A stretch of 38,167 nt of DNA from Clostridiales bacterium (GTDB lineage: Bacteria > Bacillota > Clostridia > Saccharofermentanales > Saccharofermentanaceae): NCBI GenBank assembly GCA_017561715.1, contig JAFZBN010000004.1, forward strand, positions 1 to 38,167. Direction: 5' to 3'. The notes under the pieces were generated by a model. It was not told the origin of the DNA and searched no databases. It saw only the letters and a program-made list of their open reading frames with translations. The translations under genes were made by a program, and so were the position numbers. Shown here piece by piece: positions 15,844 to 25,067 of the stretch; position 1 is the stretch's first letter; the number at the start of each line of letters is the position of its first letter.

Positions 15844-18294
15844 TTAGTACTCCGAAACGATGAGAGAAGTACGGTTATCGATGAGTTTTAAGACCTCGTC
15901 CATACTTCTGTCTCCGGCAAAATACGCGGCGGCTTCCTCCGATATGACATCGAACATGGCCTGATCGATCACGCAGGAGACATCGGCATGATCCATCAGA
16001 ACTCGAAGTTCGTCGATATCCTCTTCGGTGATCTTCGCGAAAATATCCGCCGGAGGCAGTCTTCCGAGCTTTTTGACCCAGTCATCATAGACCCTGTTTT
16101 CTTCTTCCATTTCGCGTCGGCACTGTTTATCGAAGACGCTGCGATTTACGGAAAGTCCCATATCCTGCACATCTTCAGGCACATCATACATCAGATAGGC
16201 GCGGATAAAATCCCATGCCAGTTCTTTGTTGCTTCCGGACGAAACGATGCCCAGTGACATCCGAGGCGTTACCGCCATTCCCGTCCTCTGCGGACCCGGG
16301 TATCCGATGAAAGAAACACGTCCCTGGTTCTGATTGGAATCCAGGCAGTATTCATTTACGGAATAGATCTTTTTGTCTCGAACGGCCAGGATCCCCTCAT
16401 TGAATTTGTCTCTCGTAAAATCATGGATGCCCACTTCATAGATCTCGGTCCCGTTTGATTTCGACACCACTTTCTTTCCCTCGTCCCCCGGGACGATGCG
16501 CACGGCATATTCGTTCGTCATTTCAAGAAGTCTTCTCATGTCATCATTTTGGACATCGACCTTCTTTTTCTCATAATCGACGAATCGGGGAAGGCTGGTG
16601 CTTAAGAAGATCTTCAGCATATCGTTATGAAGAGTTCCTTCCATAAAGCTGACCTGTTCCGGCATCGATCTTGCCGCCTGATCGAATTCGTCATACGTCC
16701 ATCCGTCAGGATACTTGACCAGATCCGAGTTCACCAGAAATCCGGAAAGGTTGACCTTAACGGGAACATGGTATAGTTTCCCGCCTCTCTCGCAGGCACG
16801 GAAGATATTATCGAAGAACCCGTCACGGGAGATCCCGTTCTCTCCGTCCATATACGGATTGAGATCTTCCATGATCTCTCCGTTTCGGAAAGCTTCCTTA
16901 TCGCCCATATTCACGAGAATATCCGGGCCGTTTCCGGAAAACAGATCCAGATAGAGCTGTCTCTCCACGTCGTCTCTGGGATCCTGCATCGTCAGTCCTT
17001 CCGCATAGTCAACAATGATCGCTCTTGCTTTTGACTCGGGAGCACGATTATAGGCATCCACAAAGGACATGAGCTCATCGTCTGTGAGGAACATACCGCC
17101 GACCACGATCATACTTTTTCCTGCGTGCGGATTCTTTTCGGCACGCGTCAGATGGATCAGGTATGGTTCTACAGTTGTCCTCTTTTGAACGATGCTGACG
17201 GCGAAATACTCGTTTTCATCTTTAGGTGTGAAAGAAATGCGGCCGAGCATGGTGCGATCCACATCCGTGTCGTTCCAGTTGAATACCTCGGTGATCTCTT
17301 TCGTGTCCATATCGTATTTGCTGCAACCGCCGGAGGAGCTTACGAATATTCCCTGATCTGTCGACTGGATCTCACCGTAGCCGGCCAGTTCTCCCGCGTC
17401 GATCCCTTCACCGAGTTTTCCGGTCATGACATCAACTTCTTTCAGCTTGATATCCTTCTCCTTGCCATATCCCGGATTTACGGAAACAACATAGTATTTC
17501 CCGTTGTTTCTGATCAAACGGCCTTCGATCGTTCTGTCAAAACTGTCATAGCACTTGCAGAGTCTTACGCCTTTTTCGTTATAGGTGTACATCTTGCCGT
17601 TTCCGACGATCGCGACGCCTCCGTCATCGAGCATAGTGATCTTCGTATCCGGAACTTCTTCAAGCATTTCGGCGGAAACTACTTCTGCGGCATTACCGTC
17701 GTCATCTACGATTTGATAGATCGGCGGATCGTAGATGATGATCGAACGGATCTTGTTTCCCTCTGCGTCTAAGACCTCGACCTTGAAGTTTTCCGAGAGC
17801 CAGGTATCGTAGTAAGAATAAAACAGACAGACGTTTCCGTCTTTATCCGTAGTCACATCATAAACAGTCGCCGAGTCTCCGTTGAGATAGCGCACAAGAT
17901 TTCCATCCACGTCGAAGATGGCCGTACTGCGCTCATAGTATAAGTCGCCGTATTCCGGGGTTATCGCTTCTTCCTTTGTTGCCTTTCCTTCAGGAAGTTT
18001 GTAGTGGATCTCATAGGAGATGAGAGCGAGGTCTCCGATATACTCACAGGAGTGGATGGTCAGGTTGTCGATCTCTCTTCCCGGCCTCTCCGGGAACTTG
18101 ACCGGACTTACCTTTGCGTCAAAATACGGATCTGTTTCAGAGATCTTTTTTCCCGACGCGTACCTGTTCTCATTTTTGTTTTTAACGGATCTTTTACAGC
18201 CGACCGCCGGCAAGAGCAAAGACGCTGCTAATAAGCCTGCCGCTGCCTTTCGAAAAGCGCTTTTCGCGCGACTACCTAAGTGAACATTTGCCAT
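15844..18294 (-). CDS. large solute-binding lipoprotein, paralog 2
   Basis: The protein is 816 aa. The signal peptide ends in the lipobox LPAVGC (Cys33). A conserved ETDPYF (53-58) opens the beta-rich N-terminal module, which includes AIFDVDGNLV and GKYYVV units and ends at FNWNDTDVD (338-346). NPHAGK (388-393) then leads into the solute-binding module (VVGG, LFSGNGPDIL at about 451-460, FFDNIFRACERGGKLYHVP). The C-terminus carries AAYFAGDRSMDEVLK and a DNR motif shared with paralogs 3 and 4. Secretion and membrane anchoring are supported by the lipobox; the ligand is unknown and no permease is nearby. AGGAG lies 9 nt before the ATG. Confidence 0.87.
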   Translation of the reverse strand: MANVHLGSRAKSAFRKAAAGLLAASLLLPAVGCKRSVKNKNENRYASGKKISETDPYFDAKVSPVKFPERPGREIDNLTIHSCEYIGDLALISYEIHYKLPEGKATKEEAITPEYGDLYYERSTAIFDVDGNLVRYLNGDSATVYDVTTDKDGNVCLFYSYYDTWLSENFKVEVLDAEGNKIRSIIIYDPPIYQIVDDDGNAAEVVSAEMLEEVPDTKITMLDDGGVAIVGNGKMYTYNEKGVRLCKCYDSFDRTIEGRLIRNNGKYYVVSVNPGYGKEKDIKLKEVDVMTGKLGEGIDAGELAGYGEIQSTDQGIFVSSSGGCSKYDMDTKEITEVFNWNDTDVDRTMLGRISFTPKDENEYFAVSIVQKRTTVEPYLIHLTRAEKNPHAGKSMIVVGGMFLTDDELMSFVDAYNRAPESKARAIIVDYAEGLTMQDPRDDVERQLYLDLFSGNGPDILVNMGDKEAFRNGEIMEDLNPYMDGENGISRDGFFDNIFRACERGGKLYHVPVKVNLSGFLVNSDLVKYPDGWTYDEFDQAARSMPEQVSFMEGTLHNDMLKIFLSTSLPRFVDYEKKKVDVQNDDMRRLLEMTNEYAVRIVPGDEGKKVVSKSNGTEIYEVGIHDFTRDKFNEGILAVRDKKIYSVNEYCLDSNQNQGRVSFIGYPGPQRTGMAVTPRMSLGIVSSGSNKELAWDFIRAYLMYDVPEDVQDMGLSVNRSVFDKQCRREMEEENRVYDDWVKKLGRLPPADIFAKITEEDIDELRVLMDHADVSCVIDQAMFDVISEEAAAYFAGDRSMDEVLKLIDNRTSLIVSEY

Positions 18295-18318
18295 ACTGCT
18301 TCACTCCTAACCACTGAT

Positions 18319-18346
18319 CATCTGCATTATTGCCCCAAAGCAGATG
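18319..18346 (-). other. hairpin in the 5' UTR of lipoprotein paralog 2
   Basis: CATCTGC (18319-18325) and GCAGATG (18340-18346) are perfect inverted 7-mers with a 14-nt loop, directly upstream of the ribosome binding site of the gene at 15844-18294. A second small hairpin (ATGAC/GTCAT) lies at 18402-18417. They may influence mRNA stability or translation. No clear promoter was found in this gap. Confidence 0.4.
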
Positions 18347-18465
18347 TTTCCCATTACGACACCTGCTTTTATGATATATCATCTCCGCAATGATCAAATG
18401 ACTCTTTCGTCATGAGAGGCAGAAATTTCAGCAGTTTTTAGCGACACGGACATAAAGGTCAGATC

Positions 18466-19350
18466 TTACGCGTCAGCGTCTTCTTCCGACACATACTTTT
18501 CTACGGAAAAGCACTTGAAATCGCACGTCTTTCCGTTCCCCTCGGCACGCGCCAGATAGTAGCGGCCCGGATCCCCGATCGAGGTATAAAGGTATGACGC
18601 TTTGTCGCCCTTATACCAGACCTTTCCTTCGCCAAAGTCAATGCTGACACTGATAGAATTGTGCGTATCGCCGTCCGAATCTTCATACTCGGATGAATAT
18701 CTCTGGGCCGTGACCTCGAATACTTCAAAGGAGACTTCCTTTTTCGGATCCGGGATCCGATAGGAAACATGGGTCGCTTTCAAGGCATATTTCCCGCCGA
18801 AAAGCACCGCTGCGATAATGGCCAGGTATATGACCGCCGTACGGATCGAACGATACTTCTTATAAAACGCTCCGATGCAGTAGGGAACGACGATCAGCGC
18901 ACCGAACCCGACGATGAGATAAAGCCCGACCGTTGCGAGATTGACGTCCCCGCTGCTTCGTGAATATGCTTTTACGCAGAAGACCTCATACTCTTTCTTC
19001 AGGAACTTTTCCGTCAGGATCTTCTTTCCTGTTTCGGGATCTGTATTGTCCTCATTCAGAGCTTTATAGTCCTCTTCGATCGAAGCGATCTCGGCTTCTC
19101 TTTTCGCATTGTTGTCTTTCGACTTATTACCGAAGGAGATCACACCTTTTGCCAGAAGATAGTAACTGCCGAAAATGATCACCAGCAGGATAATTCCCAG
19201 CATCCCTCTGGGCATTTTTGCAATGATGGGATTCGGCTTCGACTGGTGTTCAGCGCGTTCCCTGGCTTCTTTCGCTTCTACTGACTTAACGAGTTTAAAC
19301 ATGACTACGAAGGCAGTCAGAAGCACCACAAATGTAACGAGAGTTTTCAT
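18466..19350 (-). CDS. uncharacterised four-TM membrane protein
   Basis: I do not recognise this family. The 294-aa product has an N-terminal hydrophobic helix (residues ~4-20). Further membrane segments lie around residues 52-72 (GIILLVIIFGSYYLL), 142-162 (LYLIVGFGALIVVPY) and 170-190 (AVIYLAIIAAVLFGG). A charged linker separates the second and third, and a soluble beta-rich C-terminal domain of ~95 residues follows. That domain contains an acidic SSEYEDSDGDTHNS stretch. The start at 19350 is preferred over the ATG at 19404 because a GGGGTG site precedes it, the protein then begins with a clean membrane helix, and the promoter at 19422-19430 would leave almost no leader for the earlier ATG. 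Confidence 0.75.
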   Translation of the reverse strand: MKTLVTFVVLLTAFVVMFKLVKSVEAKEARERAEHQSKPNPIIAKMPRGMLGIILLVIIFGSYYLLAKGVISFGNKSKDNNAKREAEIASIEEDYKALNEDNTDPETGKKILTEKFLKKEYEVFCVKAYSRSSGDVNLATVGLYLIVGFGALIVVPYCIGAFYKKYRSIRTAVIYLAIIAAVLFGGKYALKATHVSYRIPDPKKEVSFEVFEVTAQRYSSEYEDSDGDTHNSISVSIDFGEGKVWYKGDKASYLYTSIGDPGRYYLARAEGNGKTCDFKCFSVEKYVSEEDADA

Positions 19351-19421
19351 AAGAGCACCCCATTTCCGTCCGTTTCGCGAAAAGCCGCGAAGCCCCTGGG
19401 CCATAACCTCACTTCATCGTC

Positions 19422-19430
19422 AGTATAGCA
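19422..19430 (-). promoter_or_regulatory. extended -10 promoter of the four-TM protein gene
   Basis: TGCTATACT on the minus strand is an extended -10 element. The predicted start near 19415 gives a leader of about 65 nt to the ATG at 19350. Confidence 0.5.
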
Positions 19431-19498
19431 TACCGTAACACGCGGATTTACTGCCGGATTCCTATTGACTTCCCCGAAAAACAGGTCTTCTGCCATGC

Positions 19499-19530
19499 AA
19501 AAAGCCGGAGCATTTCTACTCCGGCTTTTT
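19499..19530. terminator. terminator of ppdK
   Basis: A perfect 12-bp inverted repeat (AAAAAGCCGGAG, 8-nt loop, CTCCGGCTTTTT) carries A and T tracts at its ends. It is therefore functional on either strand, but it is positioned 23 nt after the leftward ppdK stop codon. Confidence 0.9.
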
Positions 19531-19552
19531 AGTTTATCGATCGTTTATTCGA

Positions 19553-22177
19553 TTACTTGTTAGCGATTGCAGCCTGTGCAGCGGCAAGTCTTGCGATCGG
19601 TACACGGAACGGCGAGCAGGATACATAATCCAGGCCGATCTTGTGGCAGAACTCAACGGACGTCGGGTCACCACCGTGCTCACCGCAGATACCGATGTGC
19701 AGGTTCGGGTTGACCGGCTTACCGAGGTCGATCGCCATCTTCATGAGCTTACCGACACCGTTCTGGTCGAGACGTGCGAACGGGTCAGACTCGAAGATCT
19801 TGGACTCGTAGTATGCCTCGAGGAACTTACCGGAGTCGTCACGGGAGAAACCGAATGTCATCTGTGTCAGGTCGTTTGTACCGAAGCAGAAGAAAGCGGC
19901 TTCCTTAGCGATCTCGTCAGCTGTAAGCGCAGCACGCGGGATCTCGATCATTGTACCTACTTCGTACTTCAGGTCAGAACCTGCTGCAGCGATCTCGGCG
20001 TCAGCTGTCTCAACAACAACTGTCTTAACGACCTTGAGCTCCTTGATGTCGCCGATGAGCGGGATCATGATCTCCGGCTCGATCTTCCAATCCGGATGAT
20101 TCTTCTTAACGTTCAGAGCCGCACGGATAACAGCCTTTGTCTGCATCTTAGCGATCTCCGGATATGTAACAGCCAGACGGCATCCACGGTGACCCATCAT
20201 CGGGTTGAACTCGTGGAGAGAATCGATCATGGCCTTGATCGCTTCTACGCTCTTGCCCTTAGCATCAGCAAGCTTCTTGATGTCTGCTTCTTCTGTAGGT
20301 ACGAACTCGTGAAGCGGCGGATCCAGGAAACGGATGGTTACCGGGTAACCCTCAAGAGCCTCATAGAGAGCCTCGAAGTCAGACTGCTGCATCGGCAGGA
20401 TCTTCTCGAGAGCTTCTTCTCTCTCTTCTACTGTCTCGGAGCAGATCATCTCACGGAAAGCGTCGATTCTTCCGTCACCGAAGAACATGTGCTCTGTACG
20501 GCAGAGACCGATACCTTCAGCACCGAGCTCACGAGCCTTCTTAGCATCCTTCGGAGTATCTGCGTTTGTTCTTACCTTGAGACGACGGAACTTGTCAGCC
20601 CATGCCATGATGCGACCGAACTCACCTGCGATAGTAGCATCAACTGTCGGGATGATACCGTCGTAGATCTTACCTGTGGAACCGTCGATGGAGATCTCAT
20701 CACCCTCGTGGTATTCCTTACCTGCGAGTGTGAACTTCTTGTTCGCTTCGTCCATGTTGATATCGGAGCAGCCGGATACGCAGCAAGTACCCATACCACG
20801 AGCAACTACGGCAGCGTGGGATGTCATACCACCACGAACGGTGAGGATACCCTGGGAAGCCTTCATGCCTTCGATGTCCTCCGGAGAGGTCTCGAGACGA
20901 ACGAGAACGACCTTCTTGCCTTCCGCCTTCCAAGCCTTAGCGTCTTCAGCTGTGAAAACGATCTGGCCGCAAGCAGCACCCGGGGAAGCACCCAGAGCCT
21001 GAGCGATCGGCTTAGCATCCTTCAGAGCCTTCGCGTCGAACTGCGGGTGAAGGAGTGTGTCGAGGTTACGAGGATCGATCATTGCAACTGCTTCTTCCTC
21101 AGTTCTCATGCCCTCGTCAACGAGGTCGCAAGCGATCTTCAGAGCAGCCTGAGCGGTTCTCTTACCGTTTCTTGTCTGGAGCATATAGAGCTTACCGTGC
21201 TCAACTGTGAACTCCATATCCTGCATGTCGCGGTAGTGCTTTTCGAGAATGGAGCAAACCTCAGTGAACTGAGCGAATGCCTCCGGGAACTTCTCCTGCA
21301 TCTCAGCGATCTTCATAGGAGTACGTACGCCGGCTACAACGTCCTCGCCCTGTGCGTTTGTCAGGAACTCACCGAAGAGGCCCTTGTTACCTGTTGCAGG
21401 GTCACGTGTGAAAGCAACACCGGTACCGCAATCGTCACCCATGTTACCGAAAGCCATGGACTGTACGTTAACGGCTGTACCCCAGGAATACGGGATATCG
21501 TTGTCACGACGGTAAACATTGGCACGCGGGTTGTCCCAGGAACGGAATACGGCTTTGATCGCGCCCATGAGCTGTTCCTTCGGATCTGTCGGGAAGTCGG
21601 AACCGATCTTTGCCTTGTACTCAGCCTTGAACTGGTTAGCGAGTTCCTTGAGGTCGTCCGCTGTCAGCTCAACGTCCTGCTTAACGCCACGGTTTTCCTT
21701 CATCTTGTCGATGAGTTCTTCGAAGTACTTCTTACCGACTTCCATAACAACGTCGGAGTACATCTGGATGAATCTTCTGTAGCAGTCCCAAGCCCAGCGC
21801 GGGTTATTGGACTTCTGTGCGATTACATTAACAACTTCCTCATTCAGACCGAGGTTGAGGATGGTATCCATCATACCCGGCATGGAAGCTCTCGCACCGG
21901 AACGGACGGAAACGAGAAGCGGATTCTCCAGGTCACCGAACTTCTTACCGGTGATCTCCTCCATCTTGCCGATGTACTCAAGGATCTGTGCGAAGATCTC
22001 GTCGTTGATCTGACGACCGTCTTCATAGTATTTTGTACAAGCCTCTGTGGTGATCGTGAATCCCTGCGGAACAGGAAGTCCGAGGTTTGTCATCTCAGCA
22101 AGGTTTGCACCCTTACCGCCGAGGAGCTCACGCATGTTGCCGTTGCCCTCAGAAAACAAGTAAACATATTTGGTCAT
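19553..22177 (-). CDS. ppdK: pyruvate, phosphate dikinase
   Basis: The enzyme is 874 aa, the usual length of bacterial PPDK. It interconverts pyruvate, ATP and phosphate with phosphoenolpyruvate, AMP and pyrophosphate, and in anaerobes often runs in the glycolytic direction. Visible signatures are the N-terminal ATP-grasp start GGKGANLAEM, the phosphohistidine swivel segment GGMTSHAAVVARGMGT (catalytic His) and the C-terminal barrel motif GICGEHGGDP with the catalytic Cys. AAAGGCGGG lies upstream of the ATG. It is the last gene of the leftward housekeeping run, 114 nt after glyQS; that gap holds no clear terminator. Confidence 0.98.
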   Translation of the reverse strand: MTKYVYLFSEGNGNMRELLGGKGANLAEMTNLGLPVPQGFTITTEACTKYYEDGRQINDEIFAQILEYIGKMEEITGKKFGDLENPLLVSVRSGARASMPGMMDTILNLGLNEEVVNVIAQKSNNPRWAWDCYRRFIQMYSDVVMEVGKKYFEELIDKMKENRGVKQDVELTADDLKELANQFKAEYKAKIGSDFPTDPKEQLMGAIKAVFRSWDNPRANVYRRDNDIPYSWGTAVNVQSMAFGNMGDDCGTGVAFTRDPATGNKGLFGEFLTNAQGEDVVAGVRTPMKIAEMQEKFPEAFAQFTEVCSILEKHYRDMQDMEFTVEHGKLYMLQTRNGKRTAQAALKIACDLVDEGMRTEEEAVAMIDPRNLDTLLHPQFDAKALKDAKPIAQALGASPGAACGQIVFTAEDAKAWKAEGKKVVLVRLETSPEDIEGMKASQGILTVRGGMTSHAAVVARGMGTCCVSGCSDINMDEANKKFTLAGKEYHEGDEISIDGSTGKIYDGIIPTVDATIAGEFGRIMAWADKFRRLKVRTNADTPKDAKKARELGAEGIGLCRTEHMFFGDGRIDAFREMICSETVEEREEALEKILPMQQSDFEALYEALEGYPVTIRFLDPPLHEFVPTEEADIKKLADAKGKSVEAIKAMIDSLHEFNPMMGHRGCRLAVTYPEIAKMQTKAVIRAALNVKKNHPDWKIEPEIMIPLIGDIKELKVVKTVVVETADAEIAAAGSDLKYEVGTMIEIPRAALTADEIAKEAAFFCFGTNDLTQMTFGFSRDDSGKFLEAYYESKIFESDPFARLDQNGVGKLMKMAIDLGKPVNPNLHIGICGEHGGDPTSVEFCHKIGLDYVSCSPFRVPIARLAAAQAAIANK

Positions 22178-22291
22178 TGTTTAGCCCGCCTTTCATATTT
22201 TTATTTGCTTCTAATTACTTTATTTTCAAAGTTCTTTTCACAGGGAGCAGCGAAAAGCACTTAAAAAACTAACCATTCATTCGATTTCTTA

Positions 22292-23722
22292 TCAGAAATC
22301 AAACTTGCCCTCGAAGAACTCGCCGAGTTTGTCGATCGGGAAACGGATGTTGCCCGGCTCGTACTCAACGTTCTTCATGGAGTCTCTCTCACGGATCGTT
22401 ACGCAGTTATCTTCCTCGGAATCGAAGTCGTAAACGACGCAGTACGGAGTACCGATCTCGTCCTGTCTTCTGTAGCGCTTACCGATGGACTGTCTGTCAT
22501 CGAATTCGCACATATACTTCTTGGAAAGCTCTGCGAAGATCGGCTCAGCCTTCTCACTGAGCTTTGCGGAAAGCGGCAGGATACCGATCTTGATCGGAGC
22601 GAGGAACGGATGGAAGTGCATAACGGTACGAACGTCTTCCTTGTCGCCGTCAACGATCTTTTCTTCGTCGTAAGCGGAGCAGAGGAAAGCGAGGGTAACA
22701 CGGTCGGCACCGAGCGACGGCTCGATAACGTACGGAACGTACTTCTCGTTCTTTGCCGGATCGAAGTAAGACAGATCCTGTTTAGAGAATTCCATATGCT
22801 GCTTGAGGTCGTAGTCGGTTCTGTCGGCAACGCCCCAGAGCTCGCCCCACTGGCCTTCGCCGAAGGGGAACCAGAACTCAAAGTCAGTCGTCGCGTTGGA
22901 ATAGAAAGCCAGTTCCTTCGGATCGTGATCTCTGGTTCTAAGCTCGTCTTCCTTCAGGCCGAGACCTGTCAGCCAGTTATAGCAATAATCTTTCCAGTAC
23001 TTGAACCATTCGAGATCAGTACCCGGCTCGCAGAAGAACTCGAGTTCCATCTGTTCGAACTCACGTGTTCTGAAGATGAAGTTACCCGGTGTGATCTCGT
23101 TTCGGAAGCTCTTACCGATCTGGCAGATACCGAACGGGATCTTTTTTCTTGCGGAGCGCTGAACGTTCAGGAAGTTAACGAAGATACCCTGAGCTGTCTC
23201 CGGACGGAGATAAACTTCGCTCTTCGCATCTTCCGTAACACCCATGAATGTCTTGAACATCAGGTTGAATTTTCTTACATCGGTGAAGTTATGGCCGCCG
23301 CATGTCGGGCACGGGATGTTCTTTTCCTTGATGTACGCGACAAGCTCTTCGTCGTTCATACCCTCGACGACAACATCGGTGATGTTGTTCTCGGCATTAT
23401 AATCTTCTACCAGTTTATCGGCACGGGCACGAGCCTTGCACTGCTTACAGTCGATGAGCGGATCGGAAAAACCGCCGACGTGACCGGAAGCGACCCATAC
23501 CTGCGGGTTCATGAGGATCGCGCAGTCGACGCCTACGTTATACGGGCTCTCCTGCACGAACTTCTTCCACCATGCAGCCTTCACATTATTCTTGAGTTGG
23601 ACACCCAAAGGACCGAAGTCCCATGCGTTTGCCAGGCCACCGTAGATATCGGAGCCCGGATATACGAAACCTCTTGTTTTCGCGAGGGCTACGATCTTTT
23701 CCATTGATTTCTTATCAGGCAT
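22292..23722 (-). CDS. glyQS: glycyl-tRNA synthetase, homodimeric class II
   Basis: This 476-aa synthetase charges tRNA-Gly. Features of the eukaryote-like alpha2 form are [22 protein letters not shown] at the N-terminus, a zinc-binding pair (CKQC and CPTCGG), the motif 2 region [14 protein letters not shown] and the motif 3 region [13 protein letters not shown]. It overlaps rpoZ by one base (TGATG), and its GAGGAGG ribosome binding site lies inside the end of rpoZ, so the two are probably co-translated. Confidence 0.98.
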   Translation of the reverse strand: MPDKKSMEKIVALAKTRGFVYPGSDIYGGLANAWDFGPLGVQLKNNVKAAWWKKFVQESPYNVGVDCAILMNPQVWVASGHVGGFSDPLIDCKQCKARARADKLVEDYNAENNITDVVVEGMNDEELVAYIKEKNIPCPTCGGHNFTDVRKFNLMFKTFMGVTEDAKSEVYLRPETAQGIFVNFLNVQRSARKKIPFGICQIGKSFRNEITPGNFIFRTREFEQMELEFFCEPGTDLEWFKYWKDYCYNWLTGLGLKEDELRTRDHDPKELAFYSNATTDFEFWFPFGEGQWGELWGVADRTDYDLKQHMEFSKQDLSYFDPAKNEKYVPYVIEPSLGADRVTLAFLCSAYDEEKIVDGDKEDVRTVMHFHPFLAPIKIGILPLSAKLSEKAEPIFAELSKKYMCEFDDRQSIGKRYRRQDEIGTPYCVVYDFDSEEDNCVTIRERDSMKNVEYEPGNIRFPIDKLGEFFEGKFDF

Positions 23723-24168
23723 CAGGATTCTTCCTCCTCTAAAGTCTCGGAATCGTCTGTTTCCACGATCTCCTCGAATTCAGAAACTTCCTCTACGAAG
23801 CTCTCAACTGTCTCTTCAGTTGTTTCAGCGTCTGCTGTTTCCACCGGAGCTGCTTCTTCGGCATTCTCTCCGTCAACACCTTCAGCCTCGAGACGAGCCT
23901 GATTCTCGGCAGCCTCTTTTGCCAGACGGCGGGCTTCCTCGATCTCCGGACGAAGCGGAACGTACGGTGTGTGCTGTCCTTCTACGCCAACGACCTTATC
24001 CGCGGCAACTTCCTTGCAGGCAAGTGTGACATAGCTCGGAGTCGGATCCTCGACCATCGGCTGAGCACCATCAACGAGCTGACGGGCGCGCTTTGCGACC
24101 AGCATGCACAGTGAGTAGCGACATTCGGCCTTTGGTAACAATTCTTCAACTGACGGATCTACTAACAT
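23722..24168 (-). CDS. rpoZ: RNA polymerase omega subunit with acidic tail
   Basis: The protein is 148 aa. The first ~75 residues match omega: [18 protein letters not shown] is the conserved segment that contacts the beta' subunit, and the downstream [10 protein letters not shown] is also typical. The remaining ~70 residues are a low-complexity, strongly acidic extension rich in Glu, Ala and Thr, making this omega about twice the usual length. The ATG at 24168 is preferred over a TTG at 24174 because GGAGG lies 8 nt before the ATG but only 2 nt before the TTG. The gene follows gmk and precedes glyQS in the operon. Confidence 0.9.
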   Translation of the reverse strand: MLVDPSVEELLPKAECRYSLCMLVAKRARQLVDGAQPMVEDPTPSYVTLACKEVAADKVVGVEGQHTPYVPLRPEIEEARRLAKEAAENQARLEAEGVDGENAEEAAPVETADAETTEETVESFVEEVSEFEEIVETDDSETLEEEES

Positions 24169-24196
24169 TTTCAATTCCTCCCTTTAGTTTTTCCTA

Positions 24197-24802
24197 TCAC
24201 TCGGCAAGAAGTGTATCCACTTCTTTGCTTCTTCTTTCGTACCGAGCATGCTCGGCGGCGACAATGGCGGCGATCTCTTTTGCGGCTCTGTCGACATCGT
24301 CGTTGGTTACGACATAGTCAAACTTCGGCGCAGAAGCGATCTCGGTCTTGGCCTGTGCCATTCTCTTATCTACTAACTCCTCCGTCTCGGTGCCACGACC
24401 GGTCAGGCGGTTTCGCAGTTCTTTCAGCGTCGGCGGAAGAAGGAAGATCGTTACTGTTTCGTCGAACTTCTCCTTCAGTGCCAGGGATCCGGCTACGGTC
24501 AGATCCAGAAGGACATCCTGTCCTTTACCGGACATCGTGATGAGCGGTGTCAGCGGCGTGCCGTAATAGTTGCCGACATATATGTCATATTCGATGATCT
24601 CGCCTTCGGCGATCAATGCCTCGAATTCTTCTTTCGTTTTGAAGTAATACTCGACGCCGTCCTTCTCTTCGCCTCGCGGAGCTCTGGAAGTCGCGGAGAT
24701 AGACTGTCCGAACGCGGGGATCATCTCGCGGAGCTTTGCGATGACGGTGCCTTTTCCTACACCGGAAGGACCGGATATCGATACGATCAGACCGTTACTC
24801 AT
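24197..24802 (-). CDS. gmk: guanylate kinase
   Basis: This 201-aa enzyme phosphorylates GMP to GDP with ATP. It has the P-loop GPSGVGKGT and the GMP-binding segment SATSRAPRGEEKDGVEYYF. The ATG at 24802 is chosen because AAGGAGG lies 6 nt upstream and the protein then has the normal length; the reading frame stays open upstream but encodes nothing guanylate-kinase-like. The start overlaps the stop of remA by four bases (ATGA). The remA-gmk-rpoZ order is a classic Firmicutes arrangement. Confidence 0.97.
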   Translation of the reverse strand: MSNGLIVSISGPSGVGKGTVIAKLREMIPAFGQSISATSRAPRGEEKDGVEYYFKTKEEFEALIAEGEIIEYDIYVGNYYGTPLTPLITMSGKGQDVLLDLTVAGSLALKEKFDETVTIFLLPPTLKELRNRLTGRGTETEELVDKRMAQAKTEIASAPKFDYVVTNDDVDRAAKEIAAIVAAEHARYERRSKEVDTLLAE

Positions 24803-25050
24803 TTCTTGCCTCCTTCTGCTTCCGAAAGCATCGCGGAGATCTCTTCCGGCGCAAGTGCCGACAGTACGATATGACCGCTGTCCGTGACAAGGACTGCCTT
24901 GCTCTTCTTGCCGGATGAGCAATCGACGAGCGCGCCCCGGTCTCTGGCATCCTGTACGAGACGGCGGATCGGCGCAGACTCTGCCCCGGCCACACAAACA
25001 AGTCTCGTGCTTGAAACCATATTTCCGAACCCGATATCAATAAACGCCAT
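24799..25050 (-). CDS. remA: RemA/DUF370-family DNA-binding regulator
   Basis: This 83-aa protein closely matches Bacillus RemA (formerly DUF370): IGFGNMVSSTRLV, ESAPIRRLVQDARDRGALVDC and HIVLSALAPE are the conserved stretches. RemA is a DNA-binding regulator of matrix and osmoprotection genes in Bacillus. Its role in Clostridia is less clear, but the linkage yicC-remA-gmk is widely conserved. It begins 17 nt downstream of the yicC stop and overlaps gmk by four bases. Confidence 0.95.
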   Translation of the reverse strand: MAFIDIGFGNMVSSTRLVCVAGAESAPIRRLVQDARDRGALVDCSSGKKSKAVLVTDSGHIVLSALAPEEISAMLSEAEGGKK

Positions 25051-25067
25051 TGTTTTTACTACCCTCT

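Noticed and set aside
19643..22264. 873-residue rightward open frame opposite ppdK
   Set aside because: It is the mirror frame of a highly biased, certain gene on the other strand; the translation has no recognisable domain and there is no ribosome binding site.
22200..22290. Separate promoter or terminator between glyQS and ppdK
   Set aside because: The gap is AT-rich, with TTGAAA and several AT-rich hexamers, but no pair with good boxes and spacing and no convincing stem-loop with a T tract.
24803..24997. N-terminal extension of guanylate kinase
   Set aside because: The open frame continues upstream of the ATG at 24802 but lies inside remA, has no guanylate kinase similarity, and the good ribosome binding site is at 24802.
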